In this document: positions 37,680 through 49,187 of the stretch, in pieces
Position numbering within the stretch: the stretch's first letter is position 1
Layout: every line of letters starts with the position of its first letter
Assembly (NCBI GenBank): GCA_022266195.1
Contig: WHVY01000002.1
Span: 8,695,001 to 8,759,000, forward strand
DNA: 64,000 nucleotides
Reading direction: 5' to 3'
Origin: Tetranychus cinnabarinus
Taxonomy: Eukaryota; Arthropoda; Arachnida; Trombidiformes; Tetranychidae
The notes under the pieces: generated by a model
Told to the model about the DNA's origin: nothing
Database searches by the model: none
The model's input: only the letters and a program-made list of their open reading frames with translations
Made by a program: the position numbers and the translations under genes

Positions 37680-40600
37680 AAATTATGATTAATTGTTGAA
37701 TTTGATATAATATCGATTAACATTGTCTGAATAATACCTTATTCCAATGAGTTATGAATGTTTCCTTTTGGTTTAGACTCAAGTTTACTTTATGCTGTGC
37801 TCATGATAAATTACGGACTCATTTATAAGCTGAACCAGCCTTTCACTTTCATTCTTCATTTGCCTTCATCATCTTCTTCATCATTTTTTTCTTTCCATGA
37901 TAAACTCTCTTTACTCACTTGAATCTCACTCCTTTCCATGTTATTGATGATTTACAAAAGGATTTATTCAGGACTGAATGAGAAAGAACAGAATCAGCAG
38001 AAAATATCATGATACTTGATGTTGATGTTGTTGTTTGTTCAATCAGTTTCTCTATTTCCTTTCCTTCGTCTTCACCAGTCTTCATGATGAAGATGAAGAT
38101 GATAATGATATTTTGAAACGAGTGACAAGATGCTATCAAATAGTATGTTATTATTGATAACAGAAAATGAAAGTTGGTCATCATGTGATGATGAGAAAAG
38201 GTTACTTAATATATTTTTTGTCTTCGAGTTTCTTTTTTTTCTTCATTTTTATCATTTCCAAAGAGATTTACGCCCATTTCAAAGAATATCTCTTCAATTG
38301 GAATTATATTAAGTGAATGGATTGATTTTAGTAACAACATTGGTGAACATTAAACAACCTTAAATGACCTTCGGTCAGTTTATCAGATGATAATTATATG
38401 GATGAAAATAATATGAACAAGATGATAAATCTGTTCATCAGTAAAGGAGTGGAAATATAAACTTGTATTTACTTGGTTTTTCATTGAATTAAATTAAAAT
38501 TAACTATTGAATTTCATTAATCACATTACCTTTTGATTTCCATGTTGATTCAGGAGAAGGTTTGATTAAGCAAGAAGTGTTATAGGATGAAATCTGGTGA
38601 ATCAGGTATCATGAAGAATTGGTTATAAGATGAATTGAGAAAAGTTTTGAAAGAAAAAAATAGAAGAGGAAAGAAAGGGGAAAATGAAGGGAAGGAAGAA
38701 AGTAAAGAGAAAAAGTATAGAAAATGAAAGAAGAAGAAGAAGAAGAAGAGGAATGAAGATGATGTGATGATGAGGCAGACAAAGGTTGAGGCATAAGTAA
38801 AAGAGAAAAAAAAGTTGAGATGAAATGAAAAGTATTCATGAGAATTCTTGTCTCTGTTCTTTCTTTCTTTTCTTTTATCAATAGTTAACTGTACATGGAA
38901 AAAGATTACCGGAAATTCAGGAAAAGTAACGAAAATTTCTGATAAAAGTGAATAAAAGTTTTCCGTTTGAATGTTACAGGAAGGAGAAGAAGAGAAGAGA
39001 AGAGAAGAGAAGAAGAGAATGGAATGAGTTATAGAATAATTCATGATTATTGGATAAATGAATATTGACAAATGAAAAAGAACGAGAAAAAGGCGATTCA
39101 TTTGAATAATGCCTCAAGATGATCTTGATTAATCTCATGAAAAGATGAAAGTTAAATCCCAAAAGAAATGATGAGTTGCGTTTCCCTTAAGGTTTCCCTT
39201 AACTCAATATCAATAAACTTTGTTCAAACAATAACAATCATCTTTTAACCAATCATTTTTTGTCAACTTTGCTCATTCAATTCAAGCGACTTTGATTCAA
39301 GTAAAACAGCGAGAAGGAAAAGTTTCAATTGAAATTGAATTAACAAACTTGTTTTATATTCAAATGAACAACAATTTCATTAGCATTTCTGGTTCTTTTG
39401 GTTTTTTGGTGAAACAAGATTATTATAATTCCTCCACTAATTATGATTATTAAAATCAAACTTTTTTTGGCTCAATAATCAGTTATAATGAAGAGGAAAA
39501 AAAGAGTCACGCCTCTCTTGATGCTCTCTCATTGACACAACATGAAACAAAAAACTAAACTCATCTGAACTGAACTGAACAAACTGAGTCTAACTATAGA
39601 TTACATCAGTTGTGTTCATTAATACTCGAGACTCACGTTGAATGATATGCATGTAACATACATAAATATATAGACTGATAGGTTAGCCATTTATTCATCT
39701 TTTTCTTGCAACTTTTTTCTTCTCTTTTTTTGGGTTCCTTCCCTGATTCCCTGATTCACTTATTCATCATACATAGATACAGAGTAAGTACATGTAATGG
39801 AAAGTCAGTAGAGCAAAGAAAAGGGAAAAGATGAAGAAGAAGAAGAGAAAGGAGAAGAAGATAAAGAGAAGGAAAAAACGAAAGAAACGGATTCTCTGGT
39901 TCATATAATATCTACTAATCATCGTGATATAATAATATCTTCAATACATATTTTTGTTCATTTTTATTCGCAGTAACCTTAGTAACCTTTGTAACATTCT
40001 GTTGCTGTTTCAAGAGAGAATAAAAGTGAAAGAGAAAATCCAGAGAATCATCAGGATGATCATCATGATGAGAATCATGAAGATGATGGAACATGAACTA
40101 TCATGTATAATGAAATGAACGTAAACCTATCATTAGAATGAATGAAAAGAGAGAAAAAAATGAAAGGTAAAGAGACTTGAAGTTGTTATTATCACATGAT
40201 ATTCTTTAATAGATAATGAACTTTTCATTTTTTAGTTCATTTTTTCATTCGCCAGTTTCTCAGTCAATCAACAATTTTCCTTTTCTCTTTTCTCTTTTCT
40301 TTCTTTTTTCTTCCTTCTTTGTTACTCGATATTTCATGATATTCCTATCATTACTTTCACCATTTACTTGCAATTAAATACATTTTAATTCAATTCTTAT
40401 TCATTTCATTCTTTCCCAATCAACTGAGATTCACTATCAAGATAAACTTTCAGTTGAATCATTAAGTTATCATAAAACTTGAAAATTATAGTTGATAGAA
40501 AGAAATGAAAAAATATTATCCAATCATTTTACAGTGAATTTAATAAAAGATGATCAAGATAAATTGATGAGAAGAAAAAGGAGAAACTTGTGAGCAAAAG

Positions 40601-41972
40601 AATTTCTTCTTTTCTCTTTTTACATCAGAATTTTCATGGAAAATTCATCATTTCTCATTTACATGACAAGTTATTCAAGCTTCCTATCATTATCTTGTTT
40701 CTCCTTATTAGTGGTAAAATAGTGATTGATGGCGATTCTGTTACCTGTTTGTTTAATAACTTTATAGGTAACATTAAAGCGAATAAAGTTTTTCATTTAA
40801 AATTATCTTTAATGATGTACAAACAGGTAAAAAGAGAAACCAGTTATAAGCTAATTTAAACAGGAGAATGAACTATAAATGAATATGAAATGCGAAAACA
40901 ATCGACTTTGATATTGACCATGAAAACGATTATTTTCATTGTAAATTCAATCCAATTTGAAATATCAATTAAATAACTTATCTCTCCTCATTACAATGAA
41001 TTGCTTCTTAATTACTAAGTAATTAAATTCAATTAAATAACAATTTAAGGTTTGCTCGTTTAAATGATGAAAAATGTAAATAAATCAAGTTGGATAATTA
41101 GAAACATGGAAACTCAATAAACTAATAAACTTTCAATAAGTGATTCAGTTAAGTGATTCAATGAAGTTTAAAACAAGAAATTGATGCTAAAGTTAAAATG
41201 GTGTTCTTTGAATGTTAATGATCTTCATTTATTATTAAATGGCACCAATGCTTCAGTGAAACACTTAACAGTCAAATTGACTCTGAATTTAGCATATTAC
41301 CATGAACCATTATCCAGCAGTCGATTCAAGTTTCATGTAAATCTTCGTTTCGATTTCCATTTCTATTTGTTCAGCAATTGATCAATTCGTTTTACTCTTA
41401 TTTCAATGGTCATCATCATCATCATCAACAAATGAAAAACTGGTTCATTCCTCTAGTAAATTGGTTGACGAAAAATCTCCTTGTCATCAAATGAAAATGC
41501 TTCATTCAGTTTTGAAGATGAAAATTGAGTTTTTTTGACTTGAGTAAAGTACATTTAGTTTCATGATTATCTTATCTGATTGCTGAAATCAAAGGAAATG
41601 AAGTTTCTCTATCTTCTTCAACACCTGAGTTAAATATTCTTGCAATTTCAGGTCAATAAGATTCGTTTCATGGATACTTTTTACCGAAATTATTACCGCT
41701 AGAAGATGCTGCCATTTGATCGTAAGAGTGAGCCATTAAAAAGAAAGATAAGATTACGTTGATGATGCCGATATTTAAGGAGGTTGAGAGATGATAAAAT
41801 AAAGTGCTGAATGATCAGTTAAGATAAGGAGTGATGATGGTCATTTAAAGGATTGAAATAAACGATAAGCGAAAGAGAGAAAGTTGATTTTTTCAACTAT
41901 GTGTATTATATAAGAATTGAGAAAAGATGACGCCAATGATTTGATGAAAGTTATTGATTTTAAATATAAGAA

Positions 41973-42527
41973 AATGAATAATGATAATGAATTAAATTGA
42001 AACATTCTTAATGTTTTGCTACCTGTTAATGAGCTGTTATTGGCCAAAAAATATAATGCATTTGGTTGACCAATAACCTTTTAGCAACTGCTCATAACTA
42101 CTGTTTGACTTGACTCAAGTTATGATTTATTGGCCAACAAGAAGCCTTAGGATACAAAGAAACTAAATATGAAAGATGCTCACCCATTTAACCCTCTCTC
42201 CATCTCTCCCTATTCTCACTCTCTTCTCTCTCTTCTTTACTTCTCCTACCGACTTTACCTGAGATATCTTTTTATTACCTTATGACCATTATAAAAATAA
42301 TAATTAAAAGAATCGAAAAGTTGTTTCTCTTTGAAAATAAATAAATAATATTTTCTTCTTAAATTCAAAGTAATTGGCAAACATGAATAATGAGGCAACA
42401 AAATGGTCCCAACTGACCATTCGTTATGCTCTTTACCCTCAACAAACCCTTTGACACCCAAATAGATTCACTGTTGTTCCTCTCATTATTTATGTTCATT
42501 TCCTTCAAAAAGTTTACTCAAAGGTAA
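41973..42527. repeat. 555-bp direct duplicate of an arm block
   Basis: Nearly identical, same orientation, to 47,774-48,333. It begins AATGAATAATGATAATG and ends TTTACTCAAAGGTAAAG. Both right-arm copies share a GAGGGTAAAG reading where the left arm (10,908) has GAGCGTAAAG, so this copy derives from the nearby right-arm block. Small length differences occur in the pyrimidine tract near 42,200. Confidence 0.85.
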
Positions 42528-42555
42528 AGTGCAAATGCAAAATGCATCAAATGCG

Positions 42556-43030
42556 AATAAGGTATGACCGGTAAAAACCCAGAATAGTTTTTTAGAATTG
42601 AATTGCGTCAGTTAGACTAGCCTTACAGGCGCCATTTAACCATTAAAGGTACACTTCTCAAGCACATTTTGTGCAAAGATAAATTAATTTCGATAAGAAA
42701 TTGTCAAGTTATGAGCTTAAATGAACGATGGCGTCAAAACCTGATTTTGCCTTGAGTCAAAAACCATATATTTTTCAACTTCATACAAGTGTTTCGAAGA
42801 ATCGAAAAATGGCGAAATGTGGCCTCAAAGTTATGTAATTGAAAGAAAGAGAGAGAAAGAGATGTAATTCACTTGTTATTACCAACACAGGTCGATTGAA
42901 AAGTTTAGGCCATCATCGAAACTAAGTTTCATGGACAGCTTTTGAAAATACGGGTTTTCGAGTTTTAGAAATAGACTTTTTAGAAAAGTACTTCGATTTC
43001 GAATATTTCAGCGATTATTACGAAATAAAA
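42556..43030 (+). repeat. diverged single-arm copy of the spacer foldback family
   Basis: Starts GGTATGACCGGTAAAA and follows the order of the left half of 27,677-28,150: the TTAGACTAG-CTTACAGGC block, the ACCATTAAA block, the TTGCCTT-GTCAAAAACC block and the CAACACAGGTCGATTG block. Many substitutions. It lies inside the right-only segment, immediately after the 555-bp duplicate. Confidence 0.75.
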
Positions 43031-43289
43031 AGGTCAGAAGGTCACCTTGCTGCTGTCGATGGGATGTTTTACTGCATTTTGCCACGAAGATTAGACGTTG
43101 GAGCAACTGACCATAAATGTTTCCATCACATGCCATGAAGTCGTAGCAAAGTGCCGTAAAACCAAAATGACATAAAGTCCGTTGTCGGTGACTTGTTTGA
43201 ATCGAGACCACTAGCTCGAGGTAGGTCATGACTAGCGAAATTTAAAATTGTTTGTTAAATTGTACCAACCAGTAGGTCAAACCTGTTTA

Positions 43290-43870
43290 GGTCGTAGAAT
43301 TCTTGATACCTCTAATAAAAATTTATTCAAAATTAAGCGGGAAATTTTGACTTGATCAACCTAATATTTCTGGGTATTTTCATTTTTGATTCAGTACGAA
43401 ATCCTTGTTGAATTGCAAATGAGCTGAGCTGATCTATTTTGATCGATTCTCTGATTTAGAAACACTACTTCTGCAAGGCTTTTTCATCGCACAGTGAATC
43501 TTATCAAACTGAAGAAAGCTAAAGATTTCAAATTTTAGACTTCTTATTCTGACTCTGGTTTTTCATTATGAATTTGTGTCTTTTCGATGTCCATTGATAG
43601 TATCAGGGAAGAAACTTTACGGTCATCCTTTTTTGATCGAAATGGTGGCTAACCGGAAAGGATTCTAAAAGAAATTTTCCAAGTAACGATGGGCCTGATT
43701 TGATTACAGTGCCAAAAGATAGTTTGAGCGCGCTATGAATTCAGTTTCATGAGAAAAACATGTTATACAGTTTACAGTTGGGACTTCGGATTTTTTGCAC
43801 CAAACTCTTTAGTCTTTACTTCTAGAGATGAAGTTACGCATAAAGCCTCGAAAGATTGAACTGTTAATCG
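43290..43870. repeat. fragments of other dispersed repeats
   Basis: The TTATTCAAAATTAAGCGG and TTTTGACTTGATCAACC region near 43,322-43,364 recurs near 63,300-63,345. Positions 43,570-43,680 recur near 2,610-2,740. The CACCAAACTCTTTA region near 43,800 resembles 960-980. These look like patchwork pieces of older non-autonomous elements. Confidence 0.5.
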
Positions 43871-44223
43871 CATGTGAATGTACTGAGCAAATAGTGAGAG
43901 TATAAGTAATTCAGTTTAACACTGAGCATTTAAATCAGTTTGCATTAAGTGTAATATCATGAATCATTATCAATTGTTTGGACGGTTTAAACGTTTATCA
44001 AAATCCAAGTTTTGTGAAAATTCAACTCACTATTTTCCTGATTTATACGTTCAACTTTGAAAGCAAAGTGCGACTCGAAATGGCGTGTTCATTGAAATGA
44101 ATTATTTCAATCGGCTTATAGTTCCATTCGGCTTTTTTTTTGAATATTGGTTTGTGTGTTAACTTGAAAAAAGTTAGAAAGATAAGTTAATATTTAGTGC
44201 TTCGTGTTCTTGGTTGCCTTACA

Positions 44224-44460
44224 ATGCCGAGAGTATTTTTGGTATGTAGAAGACTGAACCTCAAAGAGTCTAATCCCCAGTCACAGTGGCGTCCAGTTAC
44301 TCCACCACCAAGTCCTGAGGACGATGTGAAAGACGATCAACGAAAGAGTGCAAGATCATCTAAGCAACCGGGTAATCAAGCGACCTCATCATCTCAACCA
44401 TTCTCAACGGCATCTTCATCAACTTCGTTAAGTTCATCATCTCAACCATCAGATTTATAA
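44224..44460 (+). CDS. SNAG-motif first coding exon, Ovo/Shavenbaby-like
   Basis: ATG at 44,224 lies in ACAATGCCG and starts MPRVFLVCRRLNLKE, fitting the N-terminal SNAG repressor motif (MPR/K, hydrophobic, FLV/I, basic) that recruits LSD1/CoREST-type co-repressors in Snail, Gfi1, Scratch, Insm and Ovo families. A TPPPSPEDD stretch follows and then a basic, Ser-rich tail to a TAA at 44,458. Spacing from SNAG to a Pro/Ser-Pro block recalls arthropod Ovo/Shavenbaby, but other SNAG families fit. The nine codons upstream of this ATG are in frame and probably untranslated. No C2H2 zinc-finger exon is visible in the window, so this would be a first exon with the rest elsewhere, or a stranded copy. 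The true 3' limit (splice donor) is not clear. Confidence 0.5.
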   Translation: MPRVFLVCRRLNLKESNPQSQWRPVTPPPSPEDDVKDDQRKSARSSKQPGNQATSSSQPFSTASSSTSLSSSSQPSDL

Positions 44461-47400
44461 CTTGCATCAACATTCATCAAAAGATAATGAAATGTATCAC
44501 CTTCTGGATGAGACATTTTTATGATATCTATTAACATTCAATTTGAAATGAAAAGATTTATTGTTTATCGTTTTGTGTTAATTGATTTTTTATTGTACTT
44601 ATGCATTTAATGGTGAATTAAATGAGATTAATGATTAATTATTGAATATGAAATATGATAATTTATTAGCATTTAAAGAAAATAAAAAGAAAATGAAAAG
44701 AAAATTTGTTTTAAAATCTCTTTAAATGATGTTCGCTAATTAAATTTATTGCCTTTTTCTGGCTTTTATTACACAAATTAACTAATTTCAATTGAAACTC
44801 GTTATTGATACTAATTGGGATAAACTTGAACAACTTATTTATTGGGTGAGAATTTACTCATCATTATTATTAATTGTTGAAATAAAGGTAAAAGCGAAGG
44901 TAAAAAGTGAAGGTAACAAGGTGAAAAATGGGATAAAAATGGGAAATTCGGGTAAATGTGGTTAGTAGAATGGGTTTTTCTTGCAAATTGAGAGTCAAGA
45001 ACAAGATGATGTTGTTGTTGTTGATGATGATGATGAGGTTGATGATGATGGTAGTAATGATGATAGTAATGATAATGATAAACAAACAACAGAAGTGAAT
45101 GAAATAGTAGCATTAATTGAAGGCAATAAAAAGATATGTTGATAAGATAAAGTGAAAGACAATAGAATGTAATTCATTTTAAATGAAAAGAAATTAAAGT
45201 AATGACAAACAATGCTTCTGAATGTTGAGGCCACACGCAATGAGAATGAATCAAGAATGGAATATTTTGTGTCAGAATTCATTAACGAATGTTATGATGT
45301 AGACGAAGATGAAGATGATGAGTTGAGATAAACATTTTTTAAGAAAAAAAAACAAAAAATAAATTGGAATGTTATTTGATGCGAAAAAAAGAAAAGATGA
45401 TGATAATGAAGAAGATGAAGAAGATGAAGAAGAAGAAGAAACAAGTTGAACCAGTTTCTCGCTTACTTTTCCTTCTTTCATCCAATTGCATTTCAAGAGC
45501 AATTTTTGTTGCTCTTTCTTATACTATACTTGAGATACTTTTGTGTCTATCAATGAGAGAAATGCATTTGTTTGTCCTTTTTTATCCTCTAATATTGTAA
45601 TAATGACAACATCTGCATTCGCGTATTAACATCAACATTGAAAAGTAAAAAGTTTAAGTAAAAAGGGAAAAGTGTAAAAGCATTTGAAGCATTTTATGTT
45701 ATTTAATCGCTATTGGAGTTGCATTTTTGGTGTTCAAGTTGAACATGAGAAATGATAGATTTGATTAGGATTTGGGTTGGAAGAAGGAAAGAAGTTTGCA
45801 AATGAAGATGATGAATGTCTTTTTGGCATTTCATTGAGAGAAGAACAAGAAGAAGGAAAGAGGATGATGAAGATAGGGAAGAGAAGAAGAGAAGAAGAAA
45901 AAGAAAAAGAAAAAAGAAGAAAATTTTTGTTTTGATTTTGATGGAGTAACTGTATAGGTTTTTGTGAGTTTTTTAAATGCATTTCATCCATTATAATGGA
46001 TCAGATGGAAATCGATTTTTCATTGTTTTCACATTATATTCTCTTCTTCTTCAACATCAACTGGGCTCTTTTTGTGTGTTTATGTTAAGCTTGAGTAAAG
46101 AAGATGAGAATAAAAAAAGAGACTCGAGTCAAAAATCGCTTACCAAGTCACCCAAATATTGATCTATTTTACTTTTTCTGCCTCATCATCATCATCATCA
46201 TCATCCTATCTTCTTCCATTCCAAGTTTCCTAAAAAAGTTTCTTCTCTTTTCTCCATTCATCCTATTCTCCACTTTACCTTATTCATCTTTTCACCCTTT
46301 TCTCTTTTCTCCTTTTCCATGACAATATTCATCATTGGAAACAAAACAATTGATCAACTTTACCTTTATAATTGTTATCATTTTCTTACCAATAATAACA
46401 TTGATTATCAAGTGAAACACAGAAACTGGTTAACTCTGGTTATAATGACTTCTTTAAACGCTCATTTTATTACTATAATAATTACCAGATAATTTATTGT
46501 GATTCACTTCTTATTCTTGGTTTAAACTTTAATTGACTTTGACGACCAAACATATCATCTTAGCTTCTCATTATCATTCATTATCACATAATAATACTAA
46601 TCATGATAACAATGATAATTCAAGTCCATTTGAAATATGTTATTTCATTGAAGCACATCATTCACTAGTCATGAATCATTTCTGGTAATAAAGTTTATTT
46701 AAAAATCGAGTTCGACTTTTGCCAATTAAGACTCGATGTTAGTACTTATGGAAACTTTTGATAAGTAGAAGCAGTTGGAAGCAGGAAAACAAGAAAAGGT
46801 GAACCCAAAAGGAGAGATTAAAGTGGCTCTTTTCATGTGTCAAGAGTCACAACAAGGAATAAATTTGGTAGCAGGAAAGGAAAAGGCTGGTTTTGGAGGA
46901 ACCAATAATTTTGTAGGAATAATTATTAGTATCGTCAGATGTTCCATCAACAGTATCAGTTAATTAAAAGCAAAGAGACATAATTGTTATAGAAAAGTTG
47001 TTGATGAAGAAAGTTGTTTTTGTTTTGGAAACAAATGATTGGTTATTTTGTATTAAATGAAATGAGTAGCCAGTATTAAGTGTCTGGTCAAAGGTTGCAG
47101 TTGTTTTTGGTTATTACAAGGTGAGTTGACCTTCTTTAGATGAACCAGCTTCTCTTTCCCTTCCCTTCCCTTCCCTTCTCTCTCCTCTCTCTGGTTCAAC
47201 CGACTTTTGGGTTTCATTGTTATGTCTTGTTGTTACGTTTTTCTGGTTACAGAGTTATAAATGCATTCATCATTTGCTTTGCGCAAATCACGCTTTGGAT
47301 ATAAAACAATTTCGAACAAGTAAATGGTCTTTTAATGATCGCTTATTGTATTATTATAAATGAATGATTGGTCAGAACGAAAATCATCTTCTTCAGATTT

Positions 47401-47773
47401 TAATAACAATTTGCTATTCGGTGATAAATTGTGGCCATTTGATTGATGCATTGATTTATATTTAAAGTAACTAAATTATGATAATAATAATCTGAATAAA
47501 TATCGTAATGAACACGTTTTCAGTAGCAAGAGAAGAGTAAAGGAAGGAATAAATGATGTTGGTGATGCGTTAGTGGTTGTTGTGATTAAAGGATAATGGC
47601 AGGTGAAACAATAGGATAACCCAAAGGGAGTAAGAAGAAGATGTAAATAAGGAGTAAAGTGTGAAGTAACGATTGCGTGAGAAATGGATCAACATGATGA
47701 TCAACAATAAGAAGATGACTATTAAGAAGAAGATGAAGAAGAGTTTATTTGTTTGTTTTTTATTCTTAATTCA

Positions 47774-48333
47774 ATGAAATGAATAATGATAATGAATTAA
47801 ATTGAAACATTCTTAATGTTTTGCTACCTGTTAATGAGCTGTTATTGGCCAAAAAATATAATGCATTTGGTTGACCAATAACCTTTTAGCAACTGCTCAT
47901 AACTACTGTTTGACTTGACTCAAGTTATGATTTATTGGCCAACAAGAAGCCTTAGGATACAAAGAAACTAAATATGAAAGATGCTCACCCATTTAACCCT
48001 CTCTCCATCTCACCCTATTCTCACTCTCTTCTCTCTTCTTTACTTCTCCTACCGACTTTACCTGAGATATCTTTTTATTACCTTATGACCATTATAAAAA
48101 TAATAATTAAAAGAATCGAAAAGTTGTTTCTCTTTGAAAATAAATAAATAATATTTTCTTCTTAAATTCAAAGTAATTGGCAAACATGAATAATGAGGCA
48201 ACAAAATGGTCCCAACTGACCATTCGTTATGCTCTTTACCCTCAACAAACCCTTTGACACCCAAATAGATTCACTGTTGTTCCTCTCATTATTTATGTTC
48301 ATTTCCTTCAAAAAGTTTACTCAAAGGTAAAGG
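47774..48333. repeat. source copy of the 555-bp direct duplicate
   Basis: Same orientation as, and almost identical to, 41,973-42,527. The inverted left-arm partner is about 10,820-11,370. It contains the TTGGCCAACAAGAAGCC block and a TTTACTCAAAGGTAAAG end. Confidence 0.85.
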
Positions 48334-49187
48334 GCAAGGACAAGGACAAGAAGCCATTTGTTGTATGAAAAGTATCCTTAGATATGAAAAGGGTGAACAT
48401 GAATGATTCATTACCAATTCTGGGTGGCTCATCAAAGAAGCCAATCTCATTGATTGTGTTACCTTGAATCTCGTCATTTTATGCCAACTTTTCTTGTTCC
48501 TTCAACTGTTCTCATCGACAAGGTACAAGCTCTTTAATATTTTGTGTCAATGTAAATGTAAATTTGCTGTTCACTTACAAGTAGCAATAACATGCTCTTC
48601 TCATCCTTTATCATCATTATCATCATCTATTCAGTCATTTTTTTCTTTACTTCGTCTTCTTGTTGTATTACTTTTCTGAAAGCAAACTGTGATTGGTTCA
48701 TTATTCAATACATAAATCTTGCTTCTTAATCATCATTCTTCTCATCTTTTCTTCTTACTTTTTTTTCTTTTGCGCACTTTGATTTTGGATCCTTTTTTCA
48801 TACTGCATTTAATACTCTAGTTTTGCTTCTTCATCAACATCTACTTTTTTTTGCATCATCCTTCTCTTCTTGGATATCCTATTAGGATAAGATGATGATG
48901 GTGGCATGAACAGATCACTACTCCTACTAAATGATAGCAAGGATGGTGAAAAAAAGAGATGATGATAACGATGAACAAGAAGGGAATCATAAATCATGAC
49001 AAACCCCGGGGATTCTTAATATATAAATCAAAATTTTGCCATGAGTTTGGTGCACAGTCAAGAACTTTTATCATCAATATTGATATGTTTCCGTAGACTC
49101 TTTCTTCTCATCCATCATCTTCATTCTCCTCTTTCATTTAATCTTAATCTTTTGCCTCTAATTTCATCTCAACATTTCATGTTCAGA

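Larger units (their letters stand above)
41380..44470. other. 3.1-kb segment present only in the right arm
   Basis: Arm homology stops near 41,370 (left 14,790) and resumes at about 44,480 (left 14,690). In between are unique sequence, a second copy of a 555-bp arm block, a partial foldback copy, fragments of other dispersed repeats, and the exon at 44,224. It is unclear whether this was inserted on the right or deleted on the left. Confidence 0.75.
37680..48540 (-). repeat. unit 4 of the alternating repeat
   Basis: Close inverted counterpart of unit 1. It is interrupted by the 3.1-kb right-only segment (41,380-44,470), which holds the SNAG exon. Matched blocks include 38,580-39,162 with 16,962-17,550, 40,590-40,859 with 15,286-15,561 and 44,835-46,330 with 12,820-14,330. 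Confidence 0.7.
29605..49187 (-). repeat. right arm of the giant palindrome
   Basis: This is the reverse complement of 9,905-25,245 with local stretches of near-complete identity. It is about 4.2 kb longer because of three segments absent from the left arm: about 29,800-31,015, 33,880-34,315 and 41,380-44,470. Other differences are mostly microsatellite length changes and scattered substitutions. Apart from the exon at 44,224 and a weak secreted-protein candidate at 29,963, I see no gene. Confidence 0.92.

Noticed and set aside
43008..43229. 73-codon minus-strand ORF inside the right-only segment
   Set aside because: It overlaps the end of a foldback relic and I recognise no transposase or other domain in it.
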